9,070 bases of DNA from Candidatus Nanohalarchaeota archaeon (GTDB lineage Archaea > EX4484-52 > B79-G9). The notes beneath the pieces were generated by a model that did no database searches, had not been told where the DNA came from, and worked only from the letters and a program-made list of their open reading frames with translations. The stretch covers positions 1-9,070 of the forward strand of contig DAOVYR010000028.1 in the NCBI GenBank assembly GCA_030635525.1, in the 5' to 3' direction. The position numbers were made by a program, and so were the translations under genes. The stretch's first letter is position 1. Each line of letters begins with the position of its first letter. Positions 1-5,862 of this stretch are shown here, piece after piece.

Positions 1-1181
1 GATGAAATAACACCAATGCCGCGACCATCCATATTCGTTGTCGTAATTGTGTTGTTAAAAATCGTGTTAGAGTTGCTAGACGAATAGACATCAATACCAT
101 ACGCACTCCTGCCGGAAACAGTAACTATGTTATTCGACACATTATTGGAATCACTGGACGAATGAAGATAGATGCCATTAACCGCAGTCTGGGTGCCCGT
201 CGTAAAAGTCGAACTCTCCACTCTGGAATCATCAGTCATAGCAAGAGTTATTCCGTCCCTGACAACATCAACATTCCTTATCGTCACATCCCTTGAATAT
301 GCCACATATAACTGCCCTACATTAACCAGATTCTGAATATCGATTGAATCCTTATTATAATAATAATATATTGTCCTTCCCTGCTCCGTATTATCAGTAT
401 CTATAGTATGATCATAGTAAGAAGACGTCGTTGTCGGATTGATATATAGGGCATAAGCATTATTCGCATTCATAGTGTTATCGAGTATAGTTGCCCATCG
501 CGACGCAGCCATATGGATCCCATAGCTATATGCGCCAAGCGTCCGTATCAAAGGGCTGTCTTCGATTTTAACAGAATTACTCGAACTAAGATAAATACCC
601 GGACTATAAGAGCCTAATGTTGTTACACTATTGCGCAAAAGATCGCTAGAACCCGACGAAGAAAGATAGACCCCACGGCCATACGAACCAGAGGTTGATA
701 CAGCATTATTTGTAATTATACTCGAACCGGACGACTGAAGATAGACACCATGGCCATACGAACCAGATATTGATACCGTATTAAATGTAATTCTACTCGA
801 ACCGGACGACTGAAGATAGACACCATAACCTTGCGAACCCGATGCTTGAACACTGTTAGACGACACATCCACATTCGGCGACGAATAAAGATGAATACCT
901 TTCACAGCATACTGTTCACCGACTGAGACAGTAGAAGAGACAATATAAGAATTATCGGTGTTGGCAAATATTATCCCATCACCATTAACAACAACATTCG
1001 TTATAGTCATATTCGTCGAACATGTCACATACATCTGCCCGACACCACCCAGGCCCCCAATAATCTGTGAATCCTCATTATAATAGTAATATATCGGATT
1101 CCCACCCTCAGTATTTGTCGTATCTATGTCATGATCGTAATAAGACGACGTTGCTGACGGGTTGACATATATAGCATAAGC
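1..1181 (-). repeat. 241-residue (723-base) super-repeat inside the beta-helix protein, 1.6 copies visible
   Basis: One module begins at 1181 (AYAIYVNP) and is repeated from 458 (AYALYINP), exactly 723 bases apart. Both copies keep the order INP/VNP, TSSYYDH, IDT-NTE, IYYYYN, VGQ-YV, TI-NV-V, DGI and SST, followed by beta-helix rungs (GIHLYSS or GIYLHSS). The second copy runs off the left edge. The copies differ at many residues, so the duplication is old compared with the rung duplication at 711-860. Confidence 0.85.
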
Positions 1182-2600
1182 ACTCTGTGTATCCATATTG
1201 TTTCCGCTAAGCTTTGAATTGCTGGACGAAAGCAGAAAAACCCCATACCCGTAAGCGTTCGATGTCGAGATACCATTATTCAGAATATCATTCCCATCTG
1301 ACGAAGAAAGAGAAACACCATAACCATAAGTACCGTTAGCTGTGATAGTATTGCCAGAAAGAGTGTTCGAACCTGACGAAGAAAGATAAATACCATTACC
1401 ATATGACCCCAAAGTCGTAATAGGGTTATTCGAAAGCGTATTCGAATCAGACGAAGAAAGAAAGATACCATAACCTCTCGTATATGTCGTGGTAATAGCA
1501 TTATTAGAAAGGCTATTTGAACCCGACGAAGAAAGATAAATGCCGTAACCATTTGAACCCGTTGTCGTAACAACGTTGTTCGATATTGACGGACTCGAGC
1601 CGGACGACAGAAGATAAATACCATAAGCAGAAATACCCGCTGTTGAAACAACATTTCCCGATATCGTATTCATGGTAGAAGAGTCAAGATATATTCCATG
1701 CCCATTACCGTTTATCGTTGATATTGTATTTCCGGAAATTGTGTTTGACGGGCTTGAAACAAGATATATGCCATGACTGCCACGACCTGTTTGAATATTC
1801 ACATTATTTATTATACTATTAGTCATACCGTCAGCATAAATAGCATGAGCACCAGAAGACCACTTCTTGTTCTGCACGAGTCTCAGGTTCTTGATATTGA
1901 TATTATCAAACCCGCCAGCATTCCTGATAGCATTGCCAACAACCACATCTGTAGTATAATTTATCATATATCCCTGACCATCTATTGTTATGCCATCCGC
2001 ACCGATAATAAAACATGTCCCGCTAGCCATTCCAGACGTATTGACATCCTGACCAAGCACATACACCTCATTTGGCGTCGAAAGCGTCGCGCCACATACA
2101 GTCAATACAGCCAGATTATGCGCATAATCCACATCATCACCGAACCTGAACTCAAGATGATGCTTCCCGTAAGTATGCACCCTCGATGTCTCATATCCTG
2201 TCTTGTCACAGGAATAGTTTTCAATGAGAATAGAATTCGTCTCATCTATCCACGTATAGTCCAGAACCTCATCACCACATCTAACTTCGAGTAGTTCAAG
2301 GTCTTCTTCATCACCAGCATCGCTCCACGTTGTACCATTAGTTGCAGTAATTATAAGATCTGCAGTGCCATTGGTGTTAAACTCCACAGTCCAGTTACCG
2401 CCAACTGACGGGTAGCTCTGAACATTCAGGATATCTATACCAATTCCCGGATCAACGACCTTCGGGGCATCGTCCATTACCACATCTGTAGCTAACGGCG
2501 ATGACATATGCGCATAACCATTTGAGAAAGAAACAACTACAAATATCATAAGCAGTATAACCTGCAACAGTCTATAAACAACAACTCTCAAATGAACCAA
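1..2600 (-). CDS. Giant secreted NosD-like parallel beta-helix surface protein (partial, C-terminus beyond left edge)
   Basis: The reading frame is open from 2600 to the left edge: 866 codons without a stop, so the C-terminus is missing. Residues 1-30 look like a Sec signal peptide (hydrophobic run LLQVILLMIFVVVSF). Residues 35-150 form a beta-rich domain with GGNWTVEF and GTADLIITA. Next is a Cys-containing entry into a right-handed beta-helix (GTCFIIGADGITIDGQG), then many rungs of about 25 residues of the type GYGIYLSSSGSNTLSNN. Two longer modules interrupt them, with YYDH-IDT-NTE, IYYYYN and VGQ-YV, a pattern known from archaeal NosD-type proteins. NosD-like helices are extracellular and may bind carbohydrate or ligand; the role here is unknown. 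The start is inferred: TTG at 2600 lies 4 bases after GAGGGG (2605-2610). TTG at 2591 is the alternative; the ATG at 2604 is out of frame. Sequons (N-x-S/T) are frequent, so glycosylation is possible. Confidence 0.88.
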   Translation of the reverse strand, partial: MVHLRVVVYRLLQVILLMIFVVVSFSNGYAHMSSPLATDVVMDDAPKVVDPGIGIDILNVQSYPSVGGNWTVEFNTNGTADLIITATNGTTWSDAGDEEDLELLEVRCGDEVLDYTWIDETNSILIENYSCDKTGYETSRVHTYGKHHLEFRFGDDVDYAHNLAVLTVCGATLSTPNEVYVLGQDVNTSGMASGTCFIIGADGITIDGQGYMINYTTDVVVGNAIRNAGGFDNINIKNLRLVQNKKWSSGAHAIYADGMTNSIINNVNIQTGRGSHGIYLVSSPSNTISGNTISTINGNGHGIYLDSSTMNTISGNVVSTAGISAYGIYLLSSGSSPSISNNVVTTTGSNGYGIYLSSSGSNSLSNNAITTTYTRGYGIFLSSSDSNTLSNNPITTLGSYGNGIYLSSSGSNTLSGNTITANGTYGYGVSLSSSDGNDILNNGISTSNAYGYGVFLLSSSNSKLSGNNMDTQSAYAIYVNPSATSSYYDHDIDTTNTEGGNPIYYYYNEDSQIIGGLGGVGQMYVTCSTNMTITNVVVNGDGIIFANTDNSYIVSSTVSVGEQYAVKGIHLYSSPNVDVSSNSVQASGSQGYGVYLQSSGSSRITFNTVSISGSYGHGVYLQSSGSSIITNNAVSTSGSYGRGVYLSSSGSSDLLRNSVTTLGSYSPGIYLSSSNSVKIEDSPLIRTLGAYSYGIHMAASRWATILDNTMNANNAYALYINPTTTSSYYDHTIDTDNTEQGRTIYYYYNKDSIDIQNLVNVGQLYVAYSRDVTIRNVDVVRDGITLAMTDDSRVESSTFTTGTQTAVNGIYLHSSSDSNNVSNNIVTVSGRSAYGIDVYSSSNSNTIFNNTITTTNMDGRGIGVIS
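711..860 (-). repeat. Near-identical 75-base duplicated rung pair
   Basis: Bases 711-751 and 786-826 are identical at 40 of 41 positions, and the offset is exactly 75 bases. They encode adjacent rungs sharing GVYLQSSGSS. The rung at 636-710 is related but more diverged. This is the most recent rung duplication visible in the gene. Confidence 0.85.
1251..1550 (-). repeat. Four tandem 75-base beta-helix rungs
   Basis: The DNA word GAAGAAAG recurs at 1303, 1378, 1453 and 1528, exactly 75 bases apart. Each unit encodes a 25-residue rung of the form GYGI-L-SSS-SN-LSNN-I-T. The preceding rung, around 1600, is 26 residues. The regular length suggests that one rung equals one coil of the helix. Confidence 0.85.
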
Positions 2601-2677
2601 CCATCCCCTCAGCAATAAAATAATATATCAAACAAATTAAACGCAACCTCTAAATAATACATATTAGATAACAAGCC

Positions 2678-2685
2678 TATATAAA
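2678..2685 (-). promoter_or_regulatory. TATA box for the beta-helix surface protein gene
   Basis: The minus strand reads TTTATATA here. An archaeal start about 25 bases downstream would fall near 2655, leaving a leader of about 55 bases that contains GAGGGG before the TTG start at 2600. Inferred from sequence and spacing only. Confidence 0.45.
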
Positions 2686-2716
2686 CTTAACAGCCACCAC
2701 CACAAGATAGTTCGCA

Positions 2717-2754
2717 CTAAAAACACAAAAACTTAACAAGAAAAAACCTAAAAC
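2717..2754 (-). terminator. U-rich tract, candidate terminator downstream of pcna
   Basis: On the minus strand this stretch carries three runs of five or six T (near 2717-2721, 2727-2731 and 2741-2746) in a T-rich context, about 200 bases past the pcna stop. Archaeal RNA polymerase typically terminates at oligo-T without a hairpin. The 3' UTR would then contain the whole hairpin-repeat region at 2767-2918. Confidence 0.35.
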
Positions 2755-2766
2755 GCACCCGAACAG

Positions 2767-2918
2767 AACAGACAAGAAACCATTTGTATGCCAAAACAGA
2801 CAAGTGACCTTTAATATACTTGAACAAAGCGCCAGTGACCTAAAACAGCACTCAGACAACACATGCGTGCGCTTGAGCGCAGCGAAACGCACTTAATCGC
2901 CAGCCTTTTACAAGGCTG
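2767..2918 (-). repeat. Composite hairpin repeat downstream of pcna (cluster 1)
   Basis: This lies in the 343-base non-coding gap 2601-2943. In plus-strand coordinates it holds a stem-loop at 2867-2892 (outer stem GTGCG/CGCAC), a linker TTAATCGC (2893-2900) and a second stem-loop at 2901-2918 (CAGCCTT, loop TTAC, AAGGCTG). Bases 2882-2918 match 4392-4428 downstream of tfs at 36 of 37 positions. Further left are AAGTGACCT and AGTGACCTAAAA, which recur in the other cluster. No credible gene is seen in the gap. The function is unknown: 3' UTR structure, processing signal or a small dispersed repeat are all possible. Confidence 0.75.
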
Positions 2919-2930
2919 TCGCCCAGCCTT
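2901..2930 (-). other. 3' UTR stem-loop of pcna with alternative pairing
   Basis: In transcript sense, a segment AAGGCTG (2930-2924), then CAGCCTT (2918-2912), then AAGGCTG (2907-2901) follow the pcna stop. The middle segment can form a perfect 7-bp stem with either neighbour, so two mutually exclusive hairpins are possible. The hairpin begins about 14 bases after the stop codon. Confidence 0.55.
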
Positions 2931-2943
2931 TCTGAAATCTGAC

Positions 2944-3696
2944 TCAATCCTCAACCCTCGGCGCAAGCACATAGCTCAACTCAACCTTATCCTTCGTAAC
3001 AAACGTAAACTTTATCGGATAATCCTTCCCAAACTGCATCTTCACAGTATCAGCAATCTTAGACCCTTTCTCAATCTTCTTCAGGTAATCAAGAGAATAC
3101 TTTGACTTCGCATCACCAGACACATTAATACCAACAATATCCTGACTGTCCTTTCCAAGCTGCACATTCACCTGGCTCAAATCCCCATCAGCAGCCATCG
3201 AAAAATTATTTGTATCAGCAGACATAACCACCGTATCAGTAACAATCGAAGCATCACCAATACTATCAGTAAGAACAGAACTCTTCGCCTCAACAGTCGC
3301 ACTGAAATCCAGCTTCATATCAGGCACATCCGCTTTCTCAATATCAATCAAAGGTATCCTAAACGTCCTCACAGAAGAATTCTTCAGCGTAACACTCAAT
3401 CGGTTCTCATCCTTCTCAAGCTCAAGAACAACCACATCACCAGCCTTTGCCCGTTTAAGTACATTCATCAGGCTCTCAATATTAACACTCAACTCCTCAT
3501 CCCCCTCCAACTCATACTCGTCAAAAACCAGGGACAGCAATTTAAACTTCACCATAGTGACCATCGTAGGATCAGTCGCACCAAGACTCAATCCATCCTT
3601 TTTGACCTGAAATATCCCTTCAGTAACCAGCTCAGAAATAGCAGCCAGACTATCCCTCAACAATCCCACATCCGTCAAAGTCGCCTTAAATGACAT
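2944..3696 (-). CDS. pcn: DNA polymerase sliding clamp (PCNA)
   Basis: PCNA forms a ring around DNA and tethers the replicative polymerase, ligase, FEN1 and other PIP-box proteins. The 250-residue product fits the family (about 245-250). Visible hallmarks are the N-terminal F-K-A-T-L strand, DGLSLGATDPTMVTMV in the first domain, an interdomain connector around residues 117-132 (LIDIEKADVPDMKLDF), YSLDYLKKI near 200-208, VKMQFGKDYPIKF near 218-230, and the C-terminal LAPRVED. The start chosen is the ATG at 3696, 7 bases after GAGGTG (3704-3709). The ATG at 3699 is also possible, and a GTG at 3711 lies upstream of the ribosome binding site. A TATA-like box at 3755-3762 gives it its own promoter just after the OB-fold gene. 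It is followed by a structured non-coding region. Confidence 0.97.
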   Translation of the reverse strand: MSFKATLTDVGLLRDSLAAISELVTEGIFQVKKDGLSLGATDPTMVTMVKFKLLSLVFDEYELEGDEELSVNIESLMNVLKRAKAGDVVVLELEKDENRLSVTLKNSSVRTFRIPLIDIEKADVPDMKLDFSATVEAKSSVLTDSIGDASIVTDTVVMSADTNNFSMAADGDLSQVNVQLGKDSQDIVGINVSGDAKSKYSLDYLKKIEKGSKIADTVKMQFGKDYPIKFTFVTKDKVELSYVLAPRVED

Positions 3697-3754
3697 CATA
3701 AAACACCTCACATATAACCATTATTAATACACAATATAATTAACAGTAAAATTA

Positions 3755-3762
3755 TTTAAATA
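3755..3762 (-). promoter_or_regulatory. TATA box for pcna
   Basis: The minus strand reads TATTTAAA here, only 5-12 bases past the OB-fold gene stop. A start near 3730 would give a leader of about 35 bases containing GAGGTG. pcna may therefore be transcribed both alone and by read-through from the OB-fold gene. Confidence 0.5.
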
Positions 3763-3766
3763 ACAT

Positions 3767-4090
3767 CTAACCCATCACATTATAATACTCCATAACCTGA
3801 TTATACTGCTTCATATTCAACTTACTCATATTTTGAATAATCTCCCCATACAAATCAAAACCACCCCCAGACAACCTCAATCTCCCAAAAACACGAACCA
3901 ACTGACTCTCAGACACATTCAAAGCCATATCATGACTAACCGCAACCTGAACAGTCCCCGTACCATCATCAACAAAAATAGAATCATCAACCTTACTCAC
4001 AACAGTACCAAGAATCCTCACCTTAACATCAGAAGATGTATCAATCTCATTGATTTTCTTCTCAACAAAAACATTGCTACTGTAGTCCAT
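3767..4090 (-). CDS. Small single OB-fold protein, RPA32-like
   Basis: The 107-residue product has one OB-fold. Residues 20-85 carry alternating strands (VRILGTVVSKVDDSIFVDDG), with the D-D-G-T-G turn typical of RPA32/Stn1-type OB-folds, then LVRVFGRLRLSGGGFDLYGEII. In the family, such proteins bind single-stranded DNA as RPA subunits or partners. No zinc finger or second OB domain is present, so it could be a small RPA subunit or a stand-alone nucleic-acid binder. The start is the ATG at 4090; residues upstream of it in frame do not resemble the family. There is no good Shine-Dalgarno, but a TATA box sits 26 bases upstream, which suggests a leaderless message. Its position beside pcna supports a replication or repair role. 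Confidence 0.8.
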   Translation of the reverse strand: MDYSSNVFVEKKINEIDTSSDVKVRILGTVVSKVDDSIFVDDGTGTVQVAVSHDMALNVSESQLVRVFGRLRLSGGGFDLYGEIIQNMSKLNMKQYNQVMEYYNVMG

Positions 4091-4112
4091 ACCCCCATTT
4101 TCACACAGAAAC

Positions 4113-4119
4113 TTAAATA
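4113..4119 (-). promoter_or_regulatory. TATA box for the OB-fold gene (leaderless start)
   Basis: The minus strand reads TATTTAA, centred 26 bases upstream of the ATG at 4090. That is the usual archaeal TATA-to-start distance, so transcription probably begins at or next to the start codon. The absence of a clear Shine-Dalgarno agrees. Confidence 0.55.
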
Positions 4120-4192
4120 CCTTGCGCAAAGAAGATATGAAAACAACAGAAAATAACCAACGGCACACTTAATCACAGCAAAGCAACCCAAA

Positions 4193-4428
4193 GAATTAGA
4201 GAACAATACATGTGTGCGCTTGAACGCAGCGACCTGTGACCTAAAACGCACGTAGACAGAACAGATAAGTGACCTAAACCGAATCACAAAGTAATACATG
4301 TGTGCGCTTGAACTGATCCATGACAAACAACACATTCGCGTGCTTGAGCGAAAGCGAAACACGCCTAATAGTCAACCTTTTACAAGGTTGTGCGAAACGC
4401 ACCTAATCGCCAGCCTTTTACAAGGCTG
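4193..4428 (-). repeat. Composite hairpin repeats downstream of tfs (cluster 2)
   Basis: This fills most of the 340-base non-coding gap 4091-4430. In plus coordinates it holds two exact copies of a 21-base word at 4205-4225 and 4293-4313 (containing ACATGTGTGCGCTTGAAC), motifs AGTGACCTAAA, a stem-loop at 4338-4364 (outer stem GCGTG/CACGC), linker CTAATAGT, a stem-loop at 4373-4390 (CAACCTT/AAGGTTG), a mini-hairpin at 4390-4402 (GTGCG-AAA-CGCAC), linker CTAATCGC, and a stem-loop at 4411-4428 (CAGCCTT/AAGGCTG). Compared with cluster 1, stem bases change in pairs: GC to AT in one hairpin, and a swapped pair of positions in the other. That indicates selection on RNA or DNA structure. I recognise no known RNA family. 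Confidence 0.75.
4411..4428 (-). other. Stem-loop immediately after the tfs stop codon
   Basis: CAGCCTT and AAGGCTG form a perfect 7-bp stem with a 4-base loop, starting 2 bases after the tfs stop. The same stem-loop lies after pcna. It could stabilise or define the 3' end of the tfs message. No T-run follows it directly, so it is not a classical intrinsic terminator. Confidence 0.55.
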
Positions 4429-4430
4429 CT

Positions 4431-4760
4431 TCAACTATATTCCCGCCAAGTCTTCTTGCACTTTATACAGCGATAAAATCGGGTCTCCGGCTCATCACTA
4501 GACCGCGTCTGCTGGGTCCACCACCCTGCCTTATTATGACCACACTCGGGACATTCGATACTAGTAACAGGCAAAGTCTGCCGGGTTCCATCTACGACAG
4601 GAATAGAATCAAAAGGCTCATGAGTCATTTTCTCCTTCAACTTGAAAACTTTCCCTTTCTCAACAGAATCCTGCTTACCGCACTTATTACACACAAGAAC
4701 TACGCCACCGTCCTTCTTCACCGGCGCCATCAAACTACCGCACTTCTCACACAATTTCAT
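4431..4760 (-). CDS. tfs: Transcription factor S (archaeal TFIIS-like RNA cleavage factor)
   Basis: TFS rescues backtracked RNA polymerase by stimulating cleavage of the nascent RNA. The 109-residue protein has the two zinc ribbons of the family: an N-terminal one with C4, C7, C24 and C27, and a C-terminal TFIIS-type one with C70, C73, C98 and C101. The acidic pair D89-E90 in QTRSSDEP is the catalytic dipeptide that complements the polymerase active site, so this should be a functional cleavage factor rather than a plain Rpb9-like protein. The start is the ATG at 4760, 8 bases after AAGGTG (4769-4774); a TTG two codons upstream is too close to that site. It has its own TATA box (4815-4822), and repeat hairpins follow the stop. 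Confidence 0.95.
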   Translation of the reverse strand: MKLCEKCGSLMAPVKKDGGVVLVCNKCGKQDSVEKGKVFKLKEKMTHEPFDSIPVVDGTRQTLPVTSIECPECGHNKAGWWTQQTRSSDEPETRFYRCIKCKKTWREYS

Positions 4761-4814
4761 AATCAAAACACCTTCCGGAAAACAATAACTTTATGCGCAA
4801 TTAGAACAAATAAG

Positions 4815-4822
4815 TATATAAA
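4815..4822 (-). promoter_or_regulatory. TATA box for tfs
   Basis: The minus strand reads TTTATATA, 26 bases past the signal peptidase stop. The predicted start near 4792 leaves a leader of about 30 bases carrying AAGGTG. tfs is probably transcribed separately from the rpoL/signal peptidase pair. Confidence 0.55.
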
Positions 4823-4847
4823 TCTATCCATAAATCCCAAACGACCA

Positions 4848-5363
4848 TCAACACGTAAACCGATACGAAAGAAGCCCCTTTATATTGCCGCTAAGAATCT
4901 CAGTCAATATCAGCTTAGGCTCACCCAAAAGAGGCACCCTGTAAAGTACCTCACCCCTGATCCACTCCGGCTGCACACTCCACGCATCAGCAACAGGATT
5001 ATTATCACCCCAACTAACAAAAGTCCCATCCTCATTAATTTTATACAGCCGATGCACAATCAACTTATTCCCCGGAGGACATCCGGGACTATTCGATGGA
5101 CAGACATAAACAATAATATCTCCATCAATCCTGCCTGCCTTAAGTGTACTTGCATCCACACCCTTCAATACCAGCAAATCACCACGATCAAGATTAGGCA
5201 ACATAGAACATGACACCACAACCACAATAGGATCCTCAGTACTAAGCGCAAAGCCGAGAGTCTGGTAAACAACTACAGCAAGAAACATACCAAAAAGGAT
5301 ATACACAACACTGCCTACAAACTCATTAGCCTCAAGATAGTCATTAATCTCTCTTATACCCAT
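4848..5363 (-). CDS. Signal peptidase I, archaeal Sec11-like
   Basis: This membrane serine protease removes signal peptides from Sec-exported proteins. The 171-residue product has a hydrophobic segment around residues 16-40 (SVVYILFGMFLAVVVY), then the S-x-S-M motif with catalytic Ser53 in SCSMLPNLDRGD. His104 (LIVHRLYKI) replaces the bacterial catalytic Lys, as in archaeal and ER enzymes, and Asp120 sits in WGDNNP. A short stretch near residues 88-98 (CPSNSPGCPPG) adds two cysteines, possibly a disulfide on the outer face. The C-terminal end has no clear second membrane span. The start is the ATG at 5363, 4 bases after GGGGAG (5368-5373). It lies 34 bases after rpoL and is probably co-transcribed with it. 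Confidence 0.92.
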   Translation of the reverse strand: MGIREINDYLEANEFVGSVVYILFGMFLAVVVYQTLGFALSTEDPIVVVVSCSMLPNLDRGDLLVLKGVDASTLKAGRIDGDIIVYVCPSNSPGCPPGNKLIVHRLYKINEDGTFVSWGDNNPVADAWSVQPEWIRGEVLYRVPLLGEPKLILTEILSGNIKGLLSYRFTC

Positions 5364-5397
5364 GAAACTCCCCTACAAAACAACAAGTCGAAGCAAA

Positions 5398-5670
5398 CTA
5401 CTTCCCGCACGCCTTCACGAACTGCTTCTCAAATGCAGAAACAGTATCAGAACAGCGCTTCACAGCACCCTTCAGTGACTTCACAGGATCCTTCGCCTTA
5501 ACAATAAGCACAGGATTCCCAAGATAAGGATGCTTTTTCTCATAAGCAGCAAAAGTAACCGTCGAATCATTCCACAACTCTTCCCTCAAAAGATTAGAAA
5601 GAGTATGCTCATCTCCAACAATCTCAACATTCACTGCAGTTGTCCCGCTTTTTTTCACATTAACATCCAT
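5398..5670 (-). CDS. rpoL: DNA-directed RNA polymerase subunit L
   Basis: RpoL (Rpo11, homologous to eukaryotic Rpb11 and to part of bacterial alpha) pairs with subunit D in the assembly platform of RNA polymerase. The 90-residue product matches the family length and shows its hallmarks: GDEHTLSNLLREEL (residues 19-32), then TFAAYEKKHPYLGNPVLIVKA (residues 39-59) and a C-terminal helix. The start is the ATG at 5670, just after a GGTGAG ribosome binding site (5674-5679). A TATA box at 5734-5741 lies inside an inverted repeat. It is the first gene of a probable two-gene unit with the signal peptidase. Confidence 0.95.
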   Translation of the reverse strand: MDVNVKKSGTTAVNVEIVGDEHTLSNLLREELWNDSTVTFAAYEKKHPYLGNPVLIVKAKDPVKSLKGAVKRCSDTVSAFEKQFVKACGK

Positions 5671-5733
5671 AAGCTCACCTTAATTCAAAAATAACTCTAA
5701 CAAATATCACACTAACATAGTGTCCGTTAACTA

Positions 5734-5741
5734 TTTAAATA
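5734..5741 (-). promoter_or_regulatory. TATA box for rpoL
   Basis: The minus strand reads ATTTAAAT/ATATTTAAATAG here. A start near 5711 would leave a leader of about 40 bases ending in AAGGTGAG. The box overlaps the inner edge of the left arm of the inverted repeat at 5725-5765. Confidence 0.55.
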
Positions 5742-5752
5742 TTTCCCACACC

Positions 5753-5760
5753 TTTATAGT
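5753..5760 (+). promoter_or_regulatory. Candidate TATA box for L15e
   Basis: TTTATAGT would place a start near 5780, giving a long leader of about 165 bases before the ATG at 5948. A long leader is unusual for this genome, whose other inferred leaders are 0-55 bases, so another promoter nearer the gene cannot be excluded. Confidence 0.35.
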
Positions 5761-5814
5761 TAACGTCGTTACCAAATGGACATACTTAGCCAAAAACCAA
5801 GAGACGTTAATCTA

Positions 5815-5862
5815 TATGGTGAAGACAAGACATTAGTTCCAAAAGTTATGTCTTCAACCATA
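5815..5862 (+). other. Long hairpin in the L15e leader
   Basis: GAAGACA (5821-5827) pairs with TGTCTTC (5849-5855), and TATGGT (5815-5820) with ACCATA (5857-5862), giving 13 bp with one bulged A and a 21-base loop. An alternative 7-bp stem, AAGACAT (5827-5833) with ATGTCTT (5848-5854), competes with the inner part. It may be a ribosomal-protein leader structure. I cannot match it to a known family. Confidence 0.5.

Larger units (their letters stand above)
5725..5765. promoter_or_regulatory. Perfect 10-bp inverted repeat between divergent rpoL and L15e promoters
   Basis: CGTTAACTAT (5725-5734) and ATAGTTAACG (5756-5765) are perfect reverse complements separated by 21 bases. A third related word, GACGTTAATCTAT, begins at 5803, and TTAACGTC (5760-5767) pairs with GACGTTAA (5803-5810). 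The arms lie over the rpoL TATA box on one side and a TATA-like TTTATAGT (5753-5760) on the other. A regulator binding here could control both genes. No such regulator is visible in the window. Confidence 0.55.

Noticed and set aside
1251..1550. Non-coding tandem satellite
   Set aside because: The 75-base period is an exact multiple of three and encodes well-formed beta-helix rungs in an open frame.
1773..2294. 173-codon plus-strand ORF opposite the beta-helix gene
   Set aside because: Shadow of the long minus-strand frame, which has a clear repeat structure and signal peptide; no start signal and no family resemblance.
2677..2892. 71-codon ORF on the minus strand downstream of pcna
   Set aside because: It lies across the hairpin repeats, has no ribosome binding site and reads as repeat-derived, Cys/Phe-rich sequence; its start resembles part of another ORF in the second repeat cluster only because the DNA repeats do.
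2601..2943. tRNA or other classical RNA gene in the intergenic gaps
   Set aside because: No cloverleaf with a T-loop GTTCRA core or CCA-proximal acceptor stem could be found in this gap, nor in 4091-4430, 5671-5947 or 6530-6795.
4018..4362. 114-codon ORF on the minus strand overlapping the OB-fold gene start
   Set aside because: It overlaps the better-supported OB-fold frame and runs through repeats; composition is not protein-like and no initiation signal is seen.
4193..4428. CRISPR array
   Set aside because: Repeats are not of one fixed length, spacers are not unique or of even size, repeat units alternate between two hairpin types, and no cas gene is present.
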